Below are positions 17,475-26,357 of a stretch of DNA of 64,000 nt, piece after piece. Source of the DNA: Syntrophomonas sp. DTU018 (GTDB taxonomy: Bacteria > Bacillota > Syntrophomonadia > Syntrophomonadales > Syntrophomonadaceae); contig LFSR01000044.1 of assembly GCA_001513155.1 (NCBI GenBank), positions 1-64,000 on the forward strand. The letters are read 5' to 3'. Position 1 is the first letter of the stretch. Each line of letters begins with the position of its first letter. The notes beneath the pieces were generated by a model that was given only the letters and a program-made list of their open reading frames with translations, had not been told where the DNA came from and ran no database searches. A program made the translations under genes and the position numbers.

Positions 17475-18320
17475 ATGGAAAAAGTTGCAATTCTGGGCGC
17501 TGGCATTATGGGTGCTGGTATTGCTCAGGTAGCAGCTCAGGGTGGATACCAGGTAATCCTGCGTGACCTCCAGCAAAGTATTGTTCTGGACGGATTGCGT
17601 ACGGTAGAGAAAAATCTGCAAAAAGCCGTTGAGAAAAAACAGCTGAACGCCCAGCAGCGGGATGAAATACTTAGCCGTATATCAACCTGCACCGACTTGG
17701 CAGAAGTCCACGCAGCGGACTTAGTCATAGAAGCAGTAGTCGAGAACATGGCGGTAAAAAAACAAATCTTCGCTGAGCTAGACCACCTGTGCCAATCCCA
17801 TACCTTGTTAGCTACCAATACATCATCATTATCCATAACCGAGATTGCTTCAGCTACGCGCCGGCCGGACAAGGTACTGGGCATGCATTTTTTTAATCCG
17901 GTACCGGTAATGAAGCTTGTGGAATTGGTAAAAGGCATGGAAACCAGTGATGAGACTATTGACATTGCCCGCCAGTTTGTAAAGCACATCGGCAAAGAGG
18001 AAGTGGTTGTGCATCGAGACAGTCCGGGTTATATAGTTAACCGGATTCTGGTGCCTTTCATAAATGAAGCCACATTTGTAGTGGGCGAGGGCTTAGCTGA
18101 TGCAGAAGCAGTGGACATGGCCATGAAATATGGGGCGGGAATGCCCATGGGACCTTTGGAATTGGCAGACATGATCGGTTTGGATATTATTTATGCAGTT
18201 ATTCTGGCATTTTATAATGAATTCCGCGATCCTAAGTATCGTCCTCACCATTTGCTGTCTACTATGATAAGAGCTGGATACCTGGGACGAAAAAGCGGGC
18301 GCGGATTTTATAGATACTAG
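17475..18320 (+). CDS. hbd: 3-hydroxybutyryl-CoA dehydrogenase
   Basis: NAD-dependent interconversion of 3-hydroxybutyryl-CoA and acetoacetyl-CoA, a core step of butyrate oxidation. The 281-aa protein begins with the NAD loop VAILGAGIMGAGIAQV. It has the catalytic His in MHFFNPVPVMKLVE, SPGYIVNRIL and the C-terminal GPLELADMIGLD. GGAGGAG precedes ATG 17475, 16 nt after the sigma-54 activator, so both are probably in one transcript with pfkA. The thiolase and CoA-transferase acting beside it are encoded at 33-36 kb. Confidence 0.93.
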   Translation: MEKVAILGAGIMGAGIAQVAAQGGYQVILRDLQQSIVLDGLRTVEKNLQKAVEKKQLNAQQRDEILSRISTCTDLAEVHAADLVIEAVVENMAVKKQIFAELDHLCQSHTLLATNTSSLSITEIASATRRPDKVLGMHFFNPVPVMKLVELVKGMETSDETIDIARQFVKHIGKEEVVVHRDSPGYIVNRILVPFINEATFVVGEGLADAEAVDMAMKYGAGMPMGPLELADMIGLDIIYAVILAFYNEFRDPKYRPHHLLSTMIRAGYLGRKSGRGFYRY

Positions 18321-18344
18321 AGGAGAATAATGGGAGGTTAAGAG

Positions 18345-19172
18345 TTGAAGATCAAGGCTAAACCGTCAAAGGCCTTTTGGCTGGGATTAATATTGGGCGT
18401 GGTAATATTTGGCTTTGTATTCTGGGGTATTAACTATTCCCTGGGCTCCGGGGATCAAGCCTTAAAAATGGCTCTGTTATTGCCAGCTTACTTGTTTGCC
18501 GGAATTTTTATCGTTTTATTGCTAGGTTCCCTTAACCTTAAATATCAGGTTGAAGATGATCACCTGCTGATTTATTGGGGGATAAGAAAGATTAAAGTTC
18601 CCTTCAGTGAGATAAATGAGATTATCCAGGTTAAAGGCAGAGCCAATTTATTTTCCATCCTGGGAGTAAGTTGGCCGGGATATATGGTAGGCCTGTACTC
18701 CGCCAAGGGATTGGGACCGGTGAGAATGTACGCTACTCAACCTTACCAGGGATTTGTATATCTGAAAACCAATCTGGGCTTTTTCGGGTTGACTCCCGCA
18801 GATGATACCTTGATTAACACCCTGGCCCAGCGAACGGAAAAGGAAATAACCATTACCGACATGGACGGGATACCCGAGGAAATCAAGGGAAAAAGCTTGC
18901 AAAGCGATGGGTTCTACCGGTTATTGTTTATCTTAAACATTGTATTCCTGCTGGCTTTTGCTGTGTACCTGGCAGTGTTTTTCCCAGGTTCGGGAGCTCC
19001 GCCTATTGTAGTCTTGCTGTTGGTCTTAGCGATTGCCTTGTTTTTCTTTAATATCAGCAATGCGGGACGGTTGTACCAGTTTAGTGAAATAGGCGGGTAC
19101 ATCCTGTTAATTATTGGCCTGGCTGTTACCGGTATATTTATAATCCTGTCTCTATCCGAGATCAGTTTATAA
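18345..19172 (+). CDS. Membrane protein with bacterial PH-like domain
   Basis: 275 aa, TTG start at 18345 with GGGAGG upstream. Two transmembrane helices (about 10-30 and 40-62) are followed by a bacterial PH-like beta domain (LKYQVEDDHLLIYWGIRKIKVPFSEINEI, about 64-175). Two or three further helices lie at the C terminus (about 190-270). This resembles DUF1648/bPH-type membrane proteins. Specific function is not recognised. It trails hbd by 24 nt and is followed by an intrinsic terminator, so it probably ends the pfkA-hbd operon. Confidence 0.7.
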   Translation: MKIKAKPSKAFWLGLILGVVIFGFVFWGINYSLGSGDQALKMALLLPAYLFAGIFIVLLLGSLNLKYQVEDDHLLIYWGIRKIKVPFSEINEIIQVKGRANLFSILGVSWPGYMVGLYSAKGLGPVRMYATQPYQGFVYLKTNLGFFGLTPADDTLINTLAQRTEKEITITDMDGIPEEIKGKSLQSDGFYRLLFILNIVFLLAFAVYLAVFFPGSGAPPIVVLLLVLAIALFFFNISNAGRLYQFSEIGGYILLIIGLAVTGIFIILSLSEISL

Positions 19173-19242
19173 TCCATTTGCCTTTACTTAACGGAGAGCT
19201 TTTTGCAGGCATTGAAATAAGGGCATAATATAGAACTAAATT

Positions 19243-19277
19243 GGCCTTTTCAGATGGGGAAAGGCCTTTATTTCTTT
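19243..19277 (+). terminator. Intrinsic terminator after the pfkA-hbd operon
   Basis: GGCCTTT (19243-19249) pairs with AAAGGCC (19260-19266) and is followed by TTTATTTCTTT. It separates the PH-domain gene from ychF. Confidence 0.8.
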
Positions 19278-19353
19278 GGAACAGGAAACTGCTGGTATAA
19301 TGGAAATTACCGCGCTATAATAGGATTTGACATTTTAGGAGGAATGGTAGCAT

Positions 19354-20418
19354 ATGCAGCTGGGAATAATCGGTTTGCCTATGGTGGGCAAGACAACTAT
19401 TTTTGAATTGTTAACGGAAAGCCGGCAAAAAGGCGGCACTGCCAACAAAGCTAATGCCGCAATGGCCAGGATACCAGACGAAAGAATCGATTATCTGGCT
19501 AATCTTTACAAACCTAAAAAAACCACATATGCTCAACTGGAAATAGTAGATATTCCCGGGTTGGCTCCGGGTAATGTTAAAGCCGCTTCGGTATTTTTAG
19601 ATGCAGTTAGGCAGGCTGATGCCTTGCTGCATGTGGTCAGGGTGTTTGAAGATGACCAGGTACCGATGGTGAATGATAAAATTGATCCCATCGGCGATAT
19701 TGAGCTAATCAATTACGAACTTCTCCTGGCTGACTTGGATTTGATCGATAAAAGAGTAGAAAGAATCAATGCGGGCAAACGCAAAGCCCATACCGAAAAA
19801 GAACTGCATCTGCTGGCCCGTTTGCGGGAAGCTATAGAAAACCAACAGCCTATTTCTGCAGTAGATCTTGATGAGGAAGAACAGATGATTATGAAAAGCT
19901 ATCAGTTCCTCACCAGCAAACCCATGCTGATATGTCTCAATTTATCGGAAAAAGATTTGCTGTCAGGTAATTATCCGGACAAGGAAAAGGTAATGGAATA
20001 CTGCCGGGAACACCAGATACCCATGGTAGAATTGTCGGCCAGCATTGAACGGGATATTGCTGAATTAGAGGAAGAGGAACGGGAATTGTTTATGCAGGAA
20101 GCTGGTATAACTGAACCTGGTCTGGTTAAGGTTACCCGTATAATGTATGAGCGTCTGGGGCTGATATCCTTTTTCACAGTAGGGGAGGATGAGGTAAAAG
20201 CCTGGACCATTAATAAGGGTACTAATGCCCGCAAGGCAGCAGGCAAGATCCATTCCGATATTGAACGGGGCTTTATCAGAGCGGAAGTAGTGGAATTTGA
20301 GGATCTGAAAAAATATGGTTCTATGGCTGCGGTAAAAGAGCATGGCTTATTTAGGCTGGAAGGAAAGGACTACATTGTCAAAGACGGCGATATAATTCAT
20401 TTCCGCTTTAACATCTAG
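19354..20418 (+). CDS. ychF: YchF/Obg-family ATPase
   Basis: 354 aa. A ribosome-associated P-loop protein of the Obg superfamily that hydrolyses ATP rather than GTP. The P-loop is GLPMVGKTTIF (7-17), G3 is DIPGLAPG, and the base-recognition motif is NLSE (NxxE), as in ATP-specific YchF, instead of NKxD. The C-terminal TGS domain has GLISFFTVGEDEVKAWTI and the family ending GSMAAVKEHGLFRLEGKDYIVKDGDIIHFRFN. The loop reads PMVGKTT rather than the usual PNVGKST. It lies 11 nt before trkA. Confidence 0.88.
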   Translation: MQLGIIGLPMVGKTTIFELLTESRQKGGTANKANAAMARIPDERIDYLANLYKPKKTTYAQLEIVDIPGLAPGNVKAASVFLDAVRQADALLHVVRVFEDDQVPMVNDKIDPIGDIELINYELLLADLDLIDKRVERINAGKRKAHTEKELHLLARLREAIENQQPISAVDLDEEEQMIMKSYQFLTSKPMLICLNLSEKDLLSGNYPDKEKVMEYCREHQIPMVELSASIERDIAELEEEERELFMQEAGITEPGLVKVTRIMYERLGLISFFTVGEDEVKAWTINKGTNARKAAGKIHSDIERGFIRAEVVEFEDLKKYGSMAAVKEHGLFRLEGKDYIVKDGDIIHFRFNI

Positions 20419-20429
20419 GGGGAAGGCTG

Positions 20430-21782
20430 ATGAAAGCCATTATTATCGGGGCCGGTAAAGTCGGTTTTAGCATTGCGCAAATGCTGTCTAGTGAAAATCA
20501 TGATGTGGTAGTAATCGAACAGGATGAAGAAAGAGCTCTTCTGGTGGATGAGGTCTTGGATGTTCAGGTTATCAATGGCAGCGGTGCCTCCTGGAAAGTG
20601 CTGGAATCGGCTGGGGTACGCCATGCTGATATGGTTGTGGCCGTTACGGAAATAGATGAGCTAAATATGATTGCCTGTTTGCTGGCCAAAAGATATGGGG
20701 TAAGAACGACGGTAGCCCGGGTACGCAACACTGAATATGTGGAAACCCCTCACTTTTCACCTGAATCTTTGCTGGGCATTGATCTTATCATTAATCCAGA
20801 GAGAGTAACGGCAATGGAAATAGCCAAAATTGTAGCTAACCCGGAAGCTTTGAATGTGGAGTATTATGCCCAGGGCCGAGTGCAGTTGGTTGAACTGATG
20901 GTGGACGAAAACTCTCCGCTGGCAGGGGTGAAGATCAATACTCTTGACAGTTCCAAGTATGTTATTGTTGCCATCAGCAGAAAGCACCGTACCATTGTTC
21001 CCAGCGGAAGTGACAGTATTTATGCCGGTGATCATATTTACGTTGTAGCTAATACTCACGACATGCCGGAGGTTCTGAAATCTATCGGCGTACACAGGCG
21101 CCGGGTGGAAAATATCATTATTCTGGGAGGGGGCCGAACCGGCTGCTATATAGCTCAGATTTTGGAAAAGAAACGCTTGCCCATAAATATCAAAATCATT
21201 GAAAAGGATCCCAAGAGAGCCCGGGAAGTTACCCATCTGGTAAAGAACGCCCTGGTGATCAATGGTGACGGAAGTGATTTGGAGCTTTTAGAAAGTGAAA
21301 ATGTGGGACAGGCTGATATGTATATTGCCGTCAGTAACGATGACAAGCTGAATTTGCTGTCTTCGTTAATAGCTCGTAATTTGGGTGTTCCCAAAACCAT
21401 TGCCAAAGTGAAGCGTTCTGAATTTATACCCTTAATGCAGCAGGTAGGAGTGGATGTAGTATTTAGTCCCCGGATGCTTACCGCAGGAGCAATTTTGAAA
21501 TATATCCGGCGGGGTGATATTATCTCCGTCACGGTTCTGGGAGAAGAACAGGCAGAAATGATCGAACTGGCCGTTCAACCTGGGTCAGTGGCTGTTAATA
21601 AGGAGTTAAGCAAAATCGGATTCCCCAAGAGCTCTGTTATCGGTGCCATTGTACGGGGAGATGAGGTGATAATTCCTACTGGTAAGAGCGTCATTCGAGC
21701 TGGGGACCAACTGATGGTATTTGCTCTGCCAACCAGTATTCATAAGGTGGAAAAACTGTTCAGTAACGGAGGGAAACACTAA
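20430..21782 (+). CDS. trkA: Trk potassium uptake regulator TrkA
   Basis: 450 aa, the cytoplasmic NAD-binding gating subunit for TrkH. Two RCK-N/RCK-C repeats are visible. The first begins KAIIIGAGKVGFSIAQML (residues 2-19). The second begins IIILGGGRTGCYIAQIL (about 230-246). Each is followed by a TrkA-C domain, the second including GSVAVNKELSKIGFP. GGGGGAAG precedes ATG 20430. The stop is immediately followed by the TTG start of trkH. Confidence 0.93.
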   Translation: MKAIIIGAGKVGFSIAQMLSSENHDVVVIEQDEERALLVDEVLDVQVINGSGASWKVLESAGVRHADMVVAVTEIDELNMIACLLAKRYGVRTTVARVRNTEYVETPHFSPESLLGIDLIINPERVTAMEIAKIVANPEALNVEYYAQGRVQLVELMVDENSPLAGVKINTLDSSKYVIVAISRKHRTIVPSGSDSIYAGDHIYVVANTHDMPEVLKSIGVHRRRVENIIILGGGRTGCYIAQILEKKRLPINIKIIEKDPKRAREVTHLVKNALVINGDGSDLELLESENVGQADMYIAVSNDDKLNLLSSLIARNLGVPKTIAKVKRSEFIPLMQQVGVDVVFSPRMLTAGAILKYIRRGDIISVTVLGEEQAEMIELAVQPGSVAVNKELSKIGFPKSSVIGAIVRGDEVIIPTGKSVIRAGDQLMVFALPTSIHKVEKLFSNGGKH

Positions 21783-23222
21783 TTGGTCCGACCAGCGGTG
21801 GTTCTCAATTACATTGGGAAGATCATTGCCTTCATTGGCATCGCCATGCTGGCAGTAGTAGCCTGCGCTTTGATTTACGGTGAAAATACCGTGGGCCAGT
21901 TGTTGCTGGCAGCGGTAATTACCATAACCATAGGCGGATCTCTGAGCTGGTTTTTCCGGCATAATCAAACCATAAATTATCGGGAGACCTTTGCCGTAGT
22001 AGGATTAGGCTGGTTAGCCGCATCTCTGGTAGGAACCTTGCCTTTTTTACTCACCGGTTATGCTGGTATTGCCGATGCTGTTTTCGAGACGGTATCCGGA
22101 TTCACAACCACCGGAGCCAGTATTTTTTCTGACGTAGAAGCTCTGCCCCATAGCTTGCTTTTTTGGAGAAGTTTAACCCACTGGCTGGGGGGCATGGGTA
22201 TTATTGTTTTGTTTGTATCTATTATCGGCGGTATCGGTGTCCGGGCTAATCAATTGTTCCGCGCTGAAGTTACCGGACCCGTATCGGACAAACTTAGTCC
22301 CCGCATAAAAGAAACAGCCCGTTTCCTCTGGATTACTTATGTTTGTTTTACCATAGTGCTGACAATTGTCTTATTGGTCTTAGGCATGGACCTCTTTGAT
22401 GCCCTGTGTCATGCCTTTGGAACTGTGGCTACAGGTGGTTTTTCCACCAAAAACCAGAGTATAGCCTACTGGGACAGTGCCTTGATTCAGTGGGTTCTTA
22501 TTCTCTTTATGTTTTTATGCGGTGCCAGCTTTGCCCTCCACTATCAGGTGTATGCCAAAAAGTCCTTAAGGCAATACCTGAAAGATCGTGAATTCCAGCT
22601 CTATTCCCTTATCATATTATCGGCGACCTTATTAAGCCTTTTTGGTATTGCCCAGGCTGGCGGAATTGAGGAGAAACTGCGGGCATCGGCTTTTCAGGTG
22701 GTATCTATAATTACTACCACAGGGTATGTTAGCATGGATTTTACCCAATGGACTCCTCTAGGAAAAACCGTGCTGTTAACGCTAATGTTTATCGGAGGGT
22801 GTGCTGGTTCAACTGCTGGCGGTATCAAGGTTATCCGTCACCTCATAGCCCTGGAAAGAGTCAAAATAGAAATCAAACACCTGCTGCATCCCAGAGCTAC
22901 CATTTCTCAGAAATTTGGCAACAAGTTTCTTGATGATTCTCTGGTTATAAATGTTCTGCAGTTCATATTTTTTTATAGTTTTCTGGTGATATTAGGTGCT
23001 TTAGCCATGACTGCCTTGGGATTGGACGTTATCAGTGGGCTATCTGCCTCTTTGTGCTGTATGGGCAACGTCGGACCTGGTTTTGGCAATGTGGGACCTA
23101 TGGTAAACTATGGTTTTATTCCTGATCTGGGGAAATACCTGCTCAGCCTGCTGATGCTTTTGGGCCGTTTGGAGATCTATCCCTTATTACTGCTATTTAA
23201 TCCCGATTACTGGCGCTCATAG
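21783..23222 (+). CDS. trkH: Trk/Ktr potassium channel subunit TrkH
   Basis: 479-aa integral membrane K+ translocator. The repeated selectivity-loop motifs are recognisable: SGFTTTGASIF, HAFGTVATGGFSTKN, SIITTTGYVSMDF and CCMGNVGPGFGNVGP. About ten hydrophobic segments are visible. Translation starts at TTG 21783 with GGAGGG 8 nt upstream, directly abutting the trkA stop. Together with trkA it forms a complete Trk system for potassium homeostasis. Confidence 0.93.
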   Translation: MVRPAVVLNYIGKIIAFIGIAMLAVVACALIYGENTVGQLLLAAVITITIGGSLSWFFRHNQTINYRETFAVVGLGWLAASLVGTLPFLLTGYAGIADAVFETVSGFTTTGASIFSDVEALPHSLLFWRSLTHWLGGMGIIVLFVSIIGGIGVRANQLFRAEVTGPVSDKLSPRIKETARFLWITYVCFTIVLTIVLLVLGMDLFDALCHAFGTVATGGFSTKNQSIAYWDSALIQWVLILFMFLCGASFALHYQVYAKKSLRQYLKDREFQLYSLIILSATLLSLFGIAQAGGIEEKLRASAFQVVSIITTTGYVSMDFTQWTPLGKTVLLTLMFIGGCAGSTAGGIKVIRHLIALERVKIEIKHLLHPRATISQKFGNKFLDDSLVINVLQFIFFYSFLVILGALAMTALGLDVISGLSASLCCMGNVGPGFGNVGPMVNYGFIPDLGKYLLSLLMLLGRLEIYPLLLLFNPDYWRS

Positions 23223-23323
23223 CCAGGGTACAACTCGTGTAAATTGAAATGATATTTTTTATTGAACAGACCCCAGTTTATTGACACTAGTGGGCGGTTT
23301 GCACGCACTTCGCGCATGAGACA

Positions 23324-23332
23324 TATTATGCA
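23324..23332 (+). promoter_or_regulatory. Sigma-K-like -10 motif before ATP-grasp C
   Basis: CATATTATG lies about 25 bp before ATG 23357. An AC dinucleotide sits 17 nt upstream (CACG...CATA), the layout of a mother-cell sigma-K promoter. The last base departs from CATANNNTA. The similar string before ATP-grasp A makes it worth noting, but it is weak. Confidence 0.3.
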
Positions 23333-23356
23333 TTATATAATCAATGAAGGAGTATC

Positions 23357-24703
23357 ATGATGCGAAGTATACACAGCAAAAAGCCTACAGTTCTGATACC
23401 GCCTTCCGTCGCTGACTCAAACCTTCCAGCTACTATTCTCCTTCAAGCTGGAAATCGTTCTCTCTCTGTGCACGCAAAACTGGATGACAATTCGGGTGAC
23501 AAAAAACCAGTAAATCGCCTTGAATTACCGCCATATATTGCTCGTTTACTGGCTATACCAGCTTATTCCTATCGGATTTTGCGTTACGATGACCATAGTA
23601 TAAGAATTGGTCCCATCGTGGGAATACTTACCGCTGGTAAACCTGGTGAAACTGCCGCGTCAGAGAAAACTGTCCGGCGGTATAAACAGCTTATTCTCCA
23701 AGGGTGGGCCAGAGGAATATTTGTCTACTGCTTTTTACCTCAGGCTATATCCTGGAACCGGGGATTTATTTATGGGCATACCTGTACCCCCAATGGCAAA
23801 TGGCTTAAAGGTTACTTTGCTATACCTGACGTAGTCTACAACAGAATATTGTATCGGAGCACTGAAAACCAAAAATTGGTGCAAAAAATGCTAGAGGAAT
23901 TCGACGAGAATCCGGGGGTATATTTATTCAACCGGCGTTTTTTAAATAAATGGGAAGTAGCGCTAGCATTAGCGCAAAATCCCCAAACCCGCCAATGGAT
24001 CCCTGAAACCGATATTTTTAGCAGCACAAATCTTAAATCATTTCTGCAGCGCCACCAGGAACTGTTTCTGAAACCCTGCCATAACAGCAGAGGCCAGGGC
24101 ATTGTTAAAATTGAAAGAACCAGTAACAATGGCTACCGCTATGGGCGAACGGAATGGAAGGGTAAGCATTGGATTTATGCGCCCACTCCCAACCTCCTTG
24201 CCATGAGATTGAGACAAAATCTGAAGCATCCCAGGCAATACATTATTCAACAGGGTGTAGATTTAGCCCGTTTAGATGGAAGAGTTTTTGATTTGCGCGC
24301 CCAGGCACAAAAAAACCGCCAGGGGCAATGGATATTGACCGGAGTAGGTGTGCGTATAGCTGCTCGCAACCGCTTTGTGACTCATGTTCCCAATGGAGGT
24401 TCACGAGCTGAATTTTACAATGTAATCAGGGAGGTGTTTAACTCTCCGCAAATTCAAAAATCCATTGAGCAGGAACTATATAAAATCTGCACCATTGTTC
24501 CGGCTGTATTAGAACAGGAATTAAATATACCCCTGGGGATTTTATCCCTGGATATTGGAGTGGATTCATCCGCCAGACTTTGGATATTAGAAATAAATTC
24601 CAAGCCCGCTCGTTTCGATGAAGATGATATTCGTCAGAGACACACGCAGCTTTTACTGGATTATTTTATATTTGCAGCCGAACATAATTCCAAAGGAAGG
24701 TAG
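23357..24703 (+). CDS. YheC/YheD-like ATP-grasp protein C
   Basis: 448 aa, third member of the family in this window. It has GPIVGILTAG, YFAIPDVVYNRI, the ATP-binding FLKPCHNSRGQGI, DLRAQAQKNRQGQWILTGVG and the metal motif SLDIGVDSSARLWILEINSKPAR (EIN intact). Two adjacent ATGs at 23357 and 23360 follow AAGGAG. It lies 4 nt before the COOH-NH2 ligase, a pairing known from firmicute genomes where both families neighbour spore-coat genes. Likely role: ATP-dependent amide or peptide ligation on a coat or envelope polypeptide (inference). Confidence 0.85.
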   Translation: MMRSIHSKKPTVLIPPSVADSNLPATILLQAGNRSLSVHAKLDDNSGDKKPVNRLELPPYIARLLAIPAYSYRILRYDDHSIRIGPIVGILTAGKPGETAASEKTVRRYKQLILQGWARGIFVYCFLPQAISWNRGFIYGHTCTPNGKWLKGYFAIPDVVYNRILYRSTENQKLVQKMLEEFDENPGVYLFNRRFLNKWEVALALAQNPQTRQWIPETDIFSSTNLKSFLQRHQELFLKPCHNSRGQGIVKIERTSNNGYRYGRTEWKGKHWIYAPTPNLLAMRLRQNLKHPRQYIIQQGVDLARLDGRVFDLRAQAQKNRQGQWILTGVGVRIAARNRFVTHVPNGGSRAEFYNVIREVFNSPQIQKSIEQELYKICTIVPAVLEQELNIPLGILSLDIGVDSSARLWILEINSKPARFDEDDIRQRHTQLLLDYFIFAAEHNSKGR

Positions 24704-24707
24704 TCTC

Positions 24708-26357
24708 ATGAACCTGACTATACTTTACCAAATGAATTCGGTGGGGGAAAAGCTGCTAAATACAATGCAAAAGCTATTTGAAGAAGTTGAGTACCGGATC
24801 CTGACTATAAACAATGTGGATTATTACCAGATTACCCGCACAGATCGTTTATCCAAGGTACATCGCATATTAAATACTCCCAGAGCTATCCGCAACAGTC
24901 AAAATCCTGAACAAGCTTCAGGAATATTGAGTGCTAATAACATCCATCATGGATTGTCAGAGGAGGAAACGGTTAACAGAAGCTATGAAGTTTTAATAGC
25001 CGATTTAGAAACCGTATCGATAAAAGTTACCACCTTCATCAAAGGGAAACAGCAGACCAAGTATATACGGGAAAGGGATAACCAAAAGATTGCTGATTTA
25101 GCACGACGGGTGACCTATCTCCTTGGTCTTGATATCGCCATGGTTACTATTGTGCTAACGGCCAGACGGCGCTACAAAGTTGTTGATATAAATTCTTCTC
25201 CGGAAACCCGCGACAAAGATTTTGAGCGCATAGTGGAGAAAATCAAGGATCTGGCTCAAAGAGACCATGAGTTGAAGGGAATAGAGGTGAAAATGGGAGC
25301 GGATCCGGAGTTTATGATTCTGAACAGCAAGACAGGAAAAATGATTTCTGCTTCCGAGTTCTTTCCCCGGGACGGTATTGTGGGCTGTGACAACATACGG
25401 ATACCTAACCGTCAACAGCGGCCTGTTGCAGAAGTAAGACCCAAACCAGACTCATCGCCCCTTGAATTGGTAGCCAATATACGACAGGCACTCACCAGTG
25501 CTTCCCGGCTGGCACCTTATAGAAATACCCGCTGGATTGCCGGAAGCCAACCGGTAAACGGTTATTCGGTTGGAGGACATATACATTTCAGCAACATTCG
25601 ATTAGATGGCGGACTGCTGCGAGCTTTGGACAACTATCTTGGCATACCGGTATTTTTGATTGAAAACCCTGCTACGGCGGCTAAAAGGAGAAAAAAGTAT
25701 GGATTACTGGGTGATTACCGGCTGAAAGAACATGGAGGTTTTGAATATCGCACCCTGGGAAGCTGGCTAGTCAGCCAAAAAATTGCTACAGCGGTGTTAT
25801 GCCTGGCCAAAATTGTAGCAAATCGTTATGCGGAAATTCCTCAGAATTATCTCAATACTGCTGAAGCCCAGCGCGCTTTTTATAAAGGTGATCAGGATTT
25901 TTTCCGCCCCATGTTTAATTCCATATGGACCAATTTGGAGAAATTAGATTTGTATGAGTTATACCGGGAAGAGCTGCAAATCATTCCGGAGATGATCAGG
26001 AACAGTGTTATTTGGGACGAGAAAAGTGATCTTCGGCGGGGTTGGAAATTAGGCCAACCCCTTAAGAAGAACTATAATGAATCGGATAAGCCGGGTCTCA
26101 GACCGTCCCAGGTAACCTCCGTTACCAGCAGTGCTTCAGTTAACAACTCCAGCCGGCCATCGGTTTCAGCTCGTTCCAGTCGTTCTGGGCACTATACTAG
26201 TGGTTCATCCCGGGTAAGTGTAATAGATGTCCGGCCTTCCCGTTACCGGAGTACATCGGTAGTAAGCCGTGACCGGAGGTCAGTGTCATCCTCCCAACGG
26301 GGTAGGATTACCTCCGGTCAAATTCGCACTTCCCACAGATACAACGTTGTTCGGTAA
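24708..26357 (+). CDS. COOH-NH2 ligase with ATP-grasp remnant and Ser/Arg tail
   Basis: 549 aa from ATG 24708, with GGAAGG 7 nt before it. Residues 1-205 look like the C-terminal half of an ATP-grasp domain (LGLDIAMVTIVL...YKVVDINSSPETRD). Residues ~210-440 match the phiEco32-type COOH-NH2 ligase fold of the glutamate-cysteine ligase superfamily: GADPEFMIL, VAEVRPKPDSSPLEL, GGHIHFSN and FEYRTLGSWL. From about 465 to the end the protein becomes a low-complexity Ser/Arg-rich basic tail. Such tails occur in coat proteins phosphorylated on serine (CotB/CotG type). Context suggests coat-protein modification; substrate unknown. Confidence 0.78.
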   Translation: MNLTILYQMNSVGEKLLNTMQKLFEEVEYRILTINNVDYYQITRTDRLSKVHRILNTPRAIRNSQNPEQASGILSANNIHHGLSEEETVNRSYEVLIADLETVSIKVTTFIKGKQQTKYIRERDNQKIADLARRVTYLLGLDIAMVTIVLTARRRYKVVDINSSPETRDKDFERIVEKIKDLAQRDHELKGIEVKMGADPEFMILNSKTGKMISASEFFPRDGIVGCDNIRIPNRQQRPVAEVRPKPDSSPLELVANIRQALTSASRLAPYRNTRWIAGSQPVNGYSVGGHIHFSNIRLDGGLLRALDNYLGIPVFLIENPATAAKRRKKYGLLGDYRLKEHGGFEYRTLGSWLVSQKIATAVLCLAKIVANRYAEIPQNYLNTAEAQRAFYKGDQDFFRPMFNSIWTNLEKLDLYELYREELQIIPEMIRNSVIWDEKSDLRRGWKLGQPLKKNYNESDKPGLRPSQVTSVTSSASVNNSSRPSVSARSSRSGHYTSGSSRVSVIDVRPSRYRSTSVVSRDRRSVSSSQRGRITSGQIRTSHRYNVVR

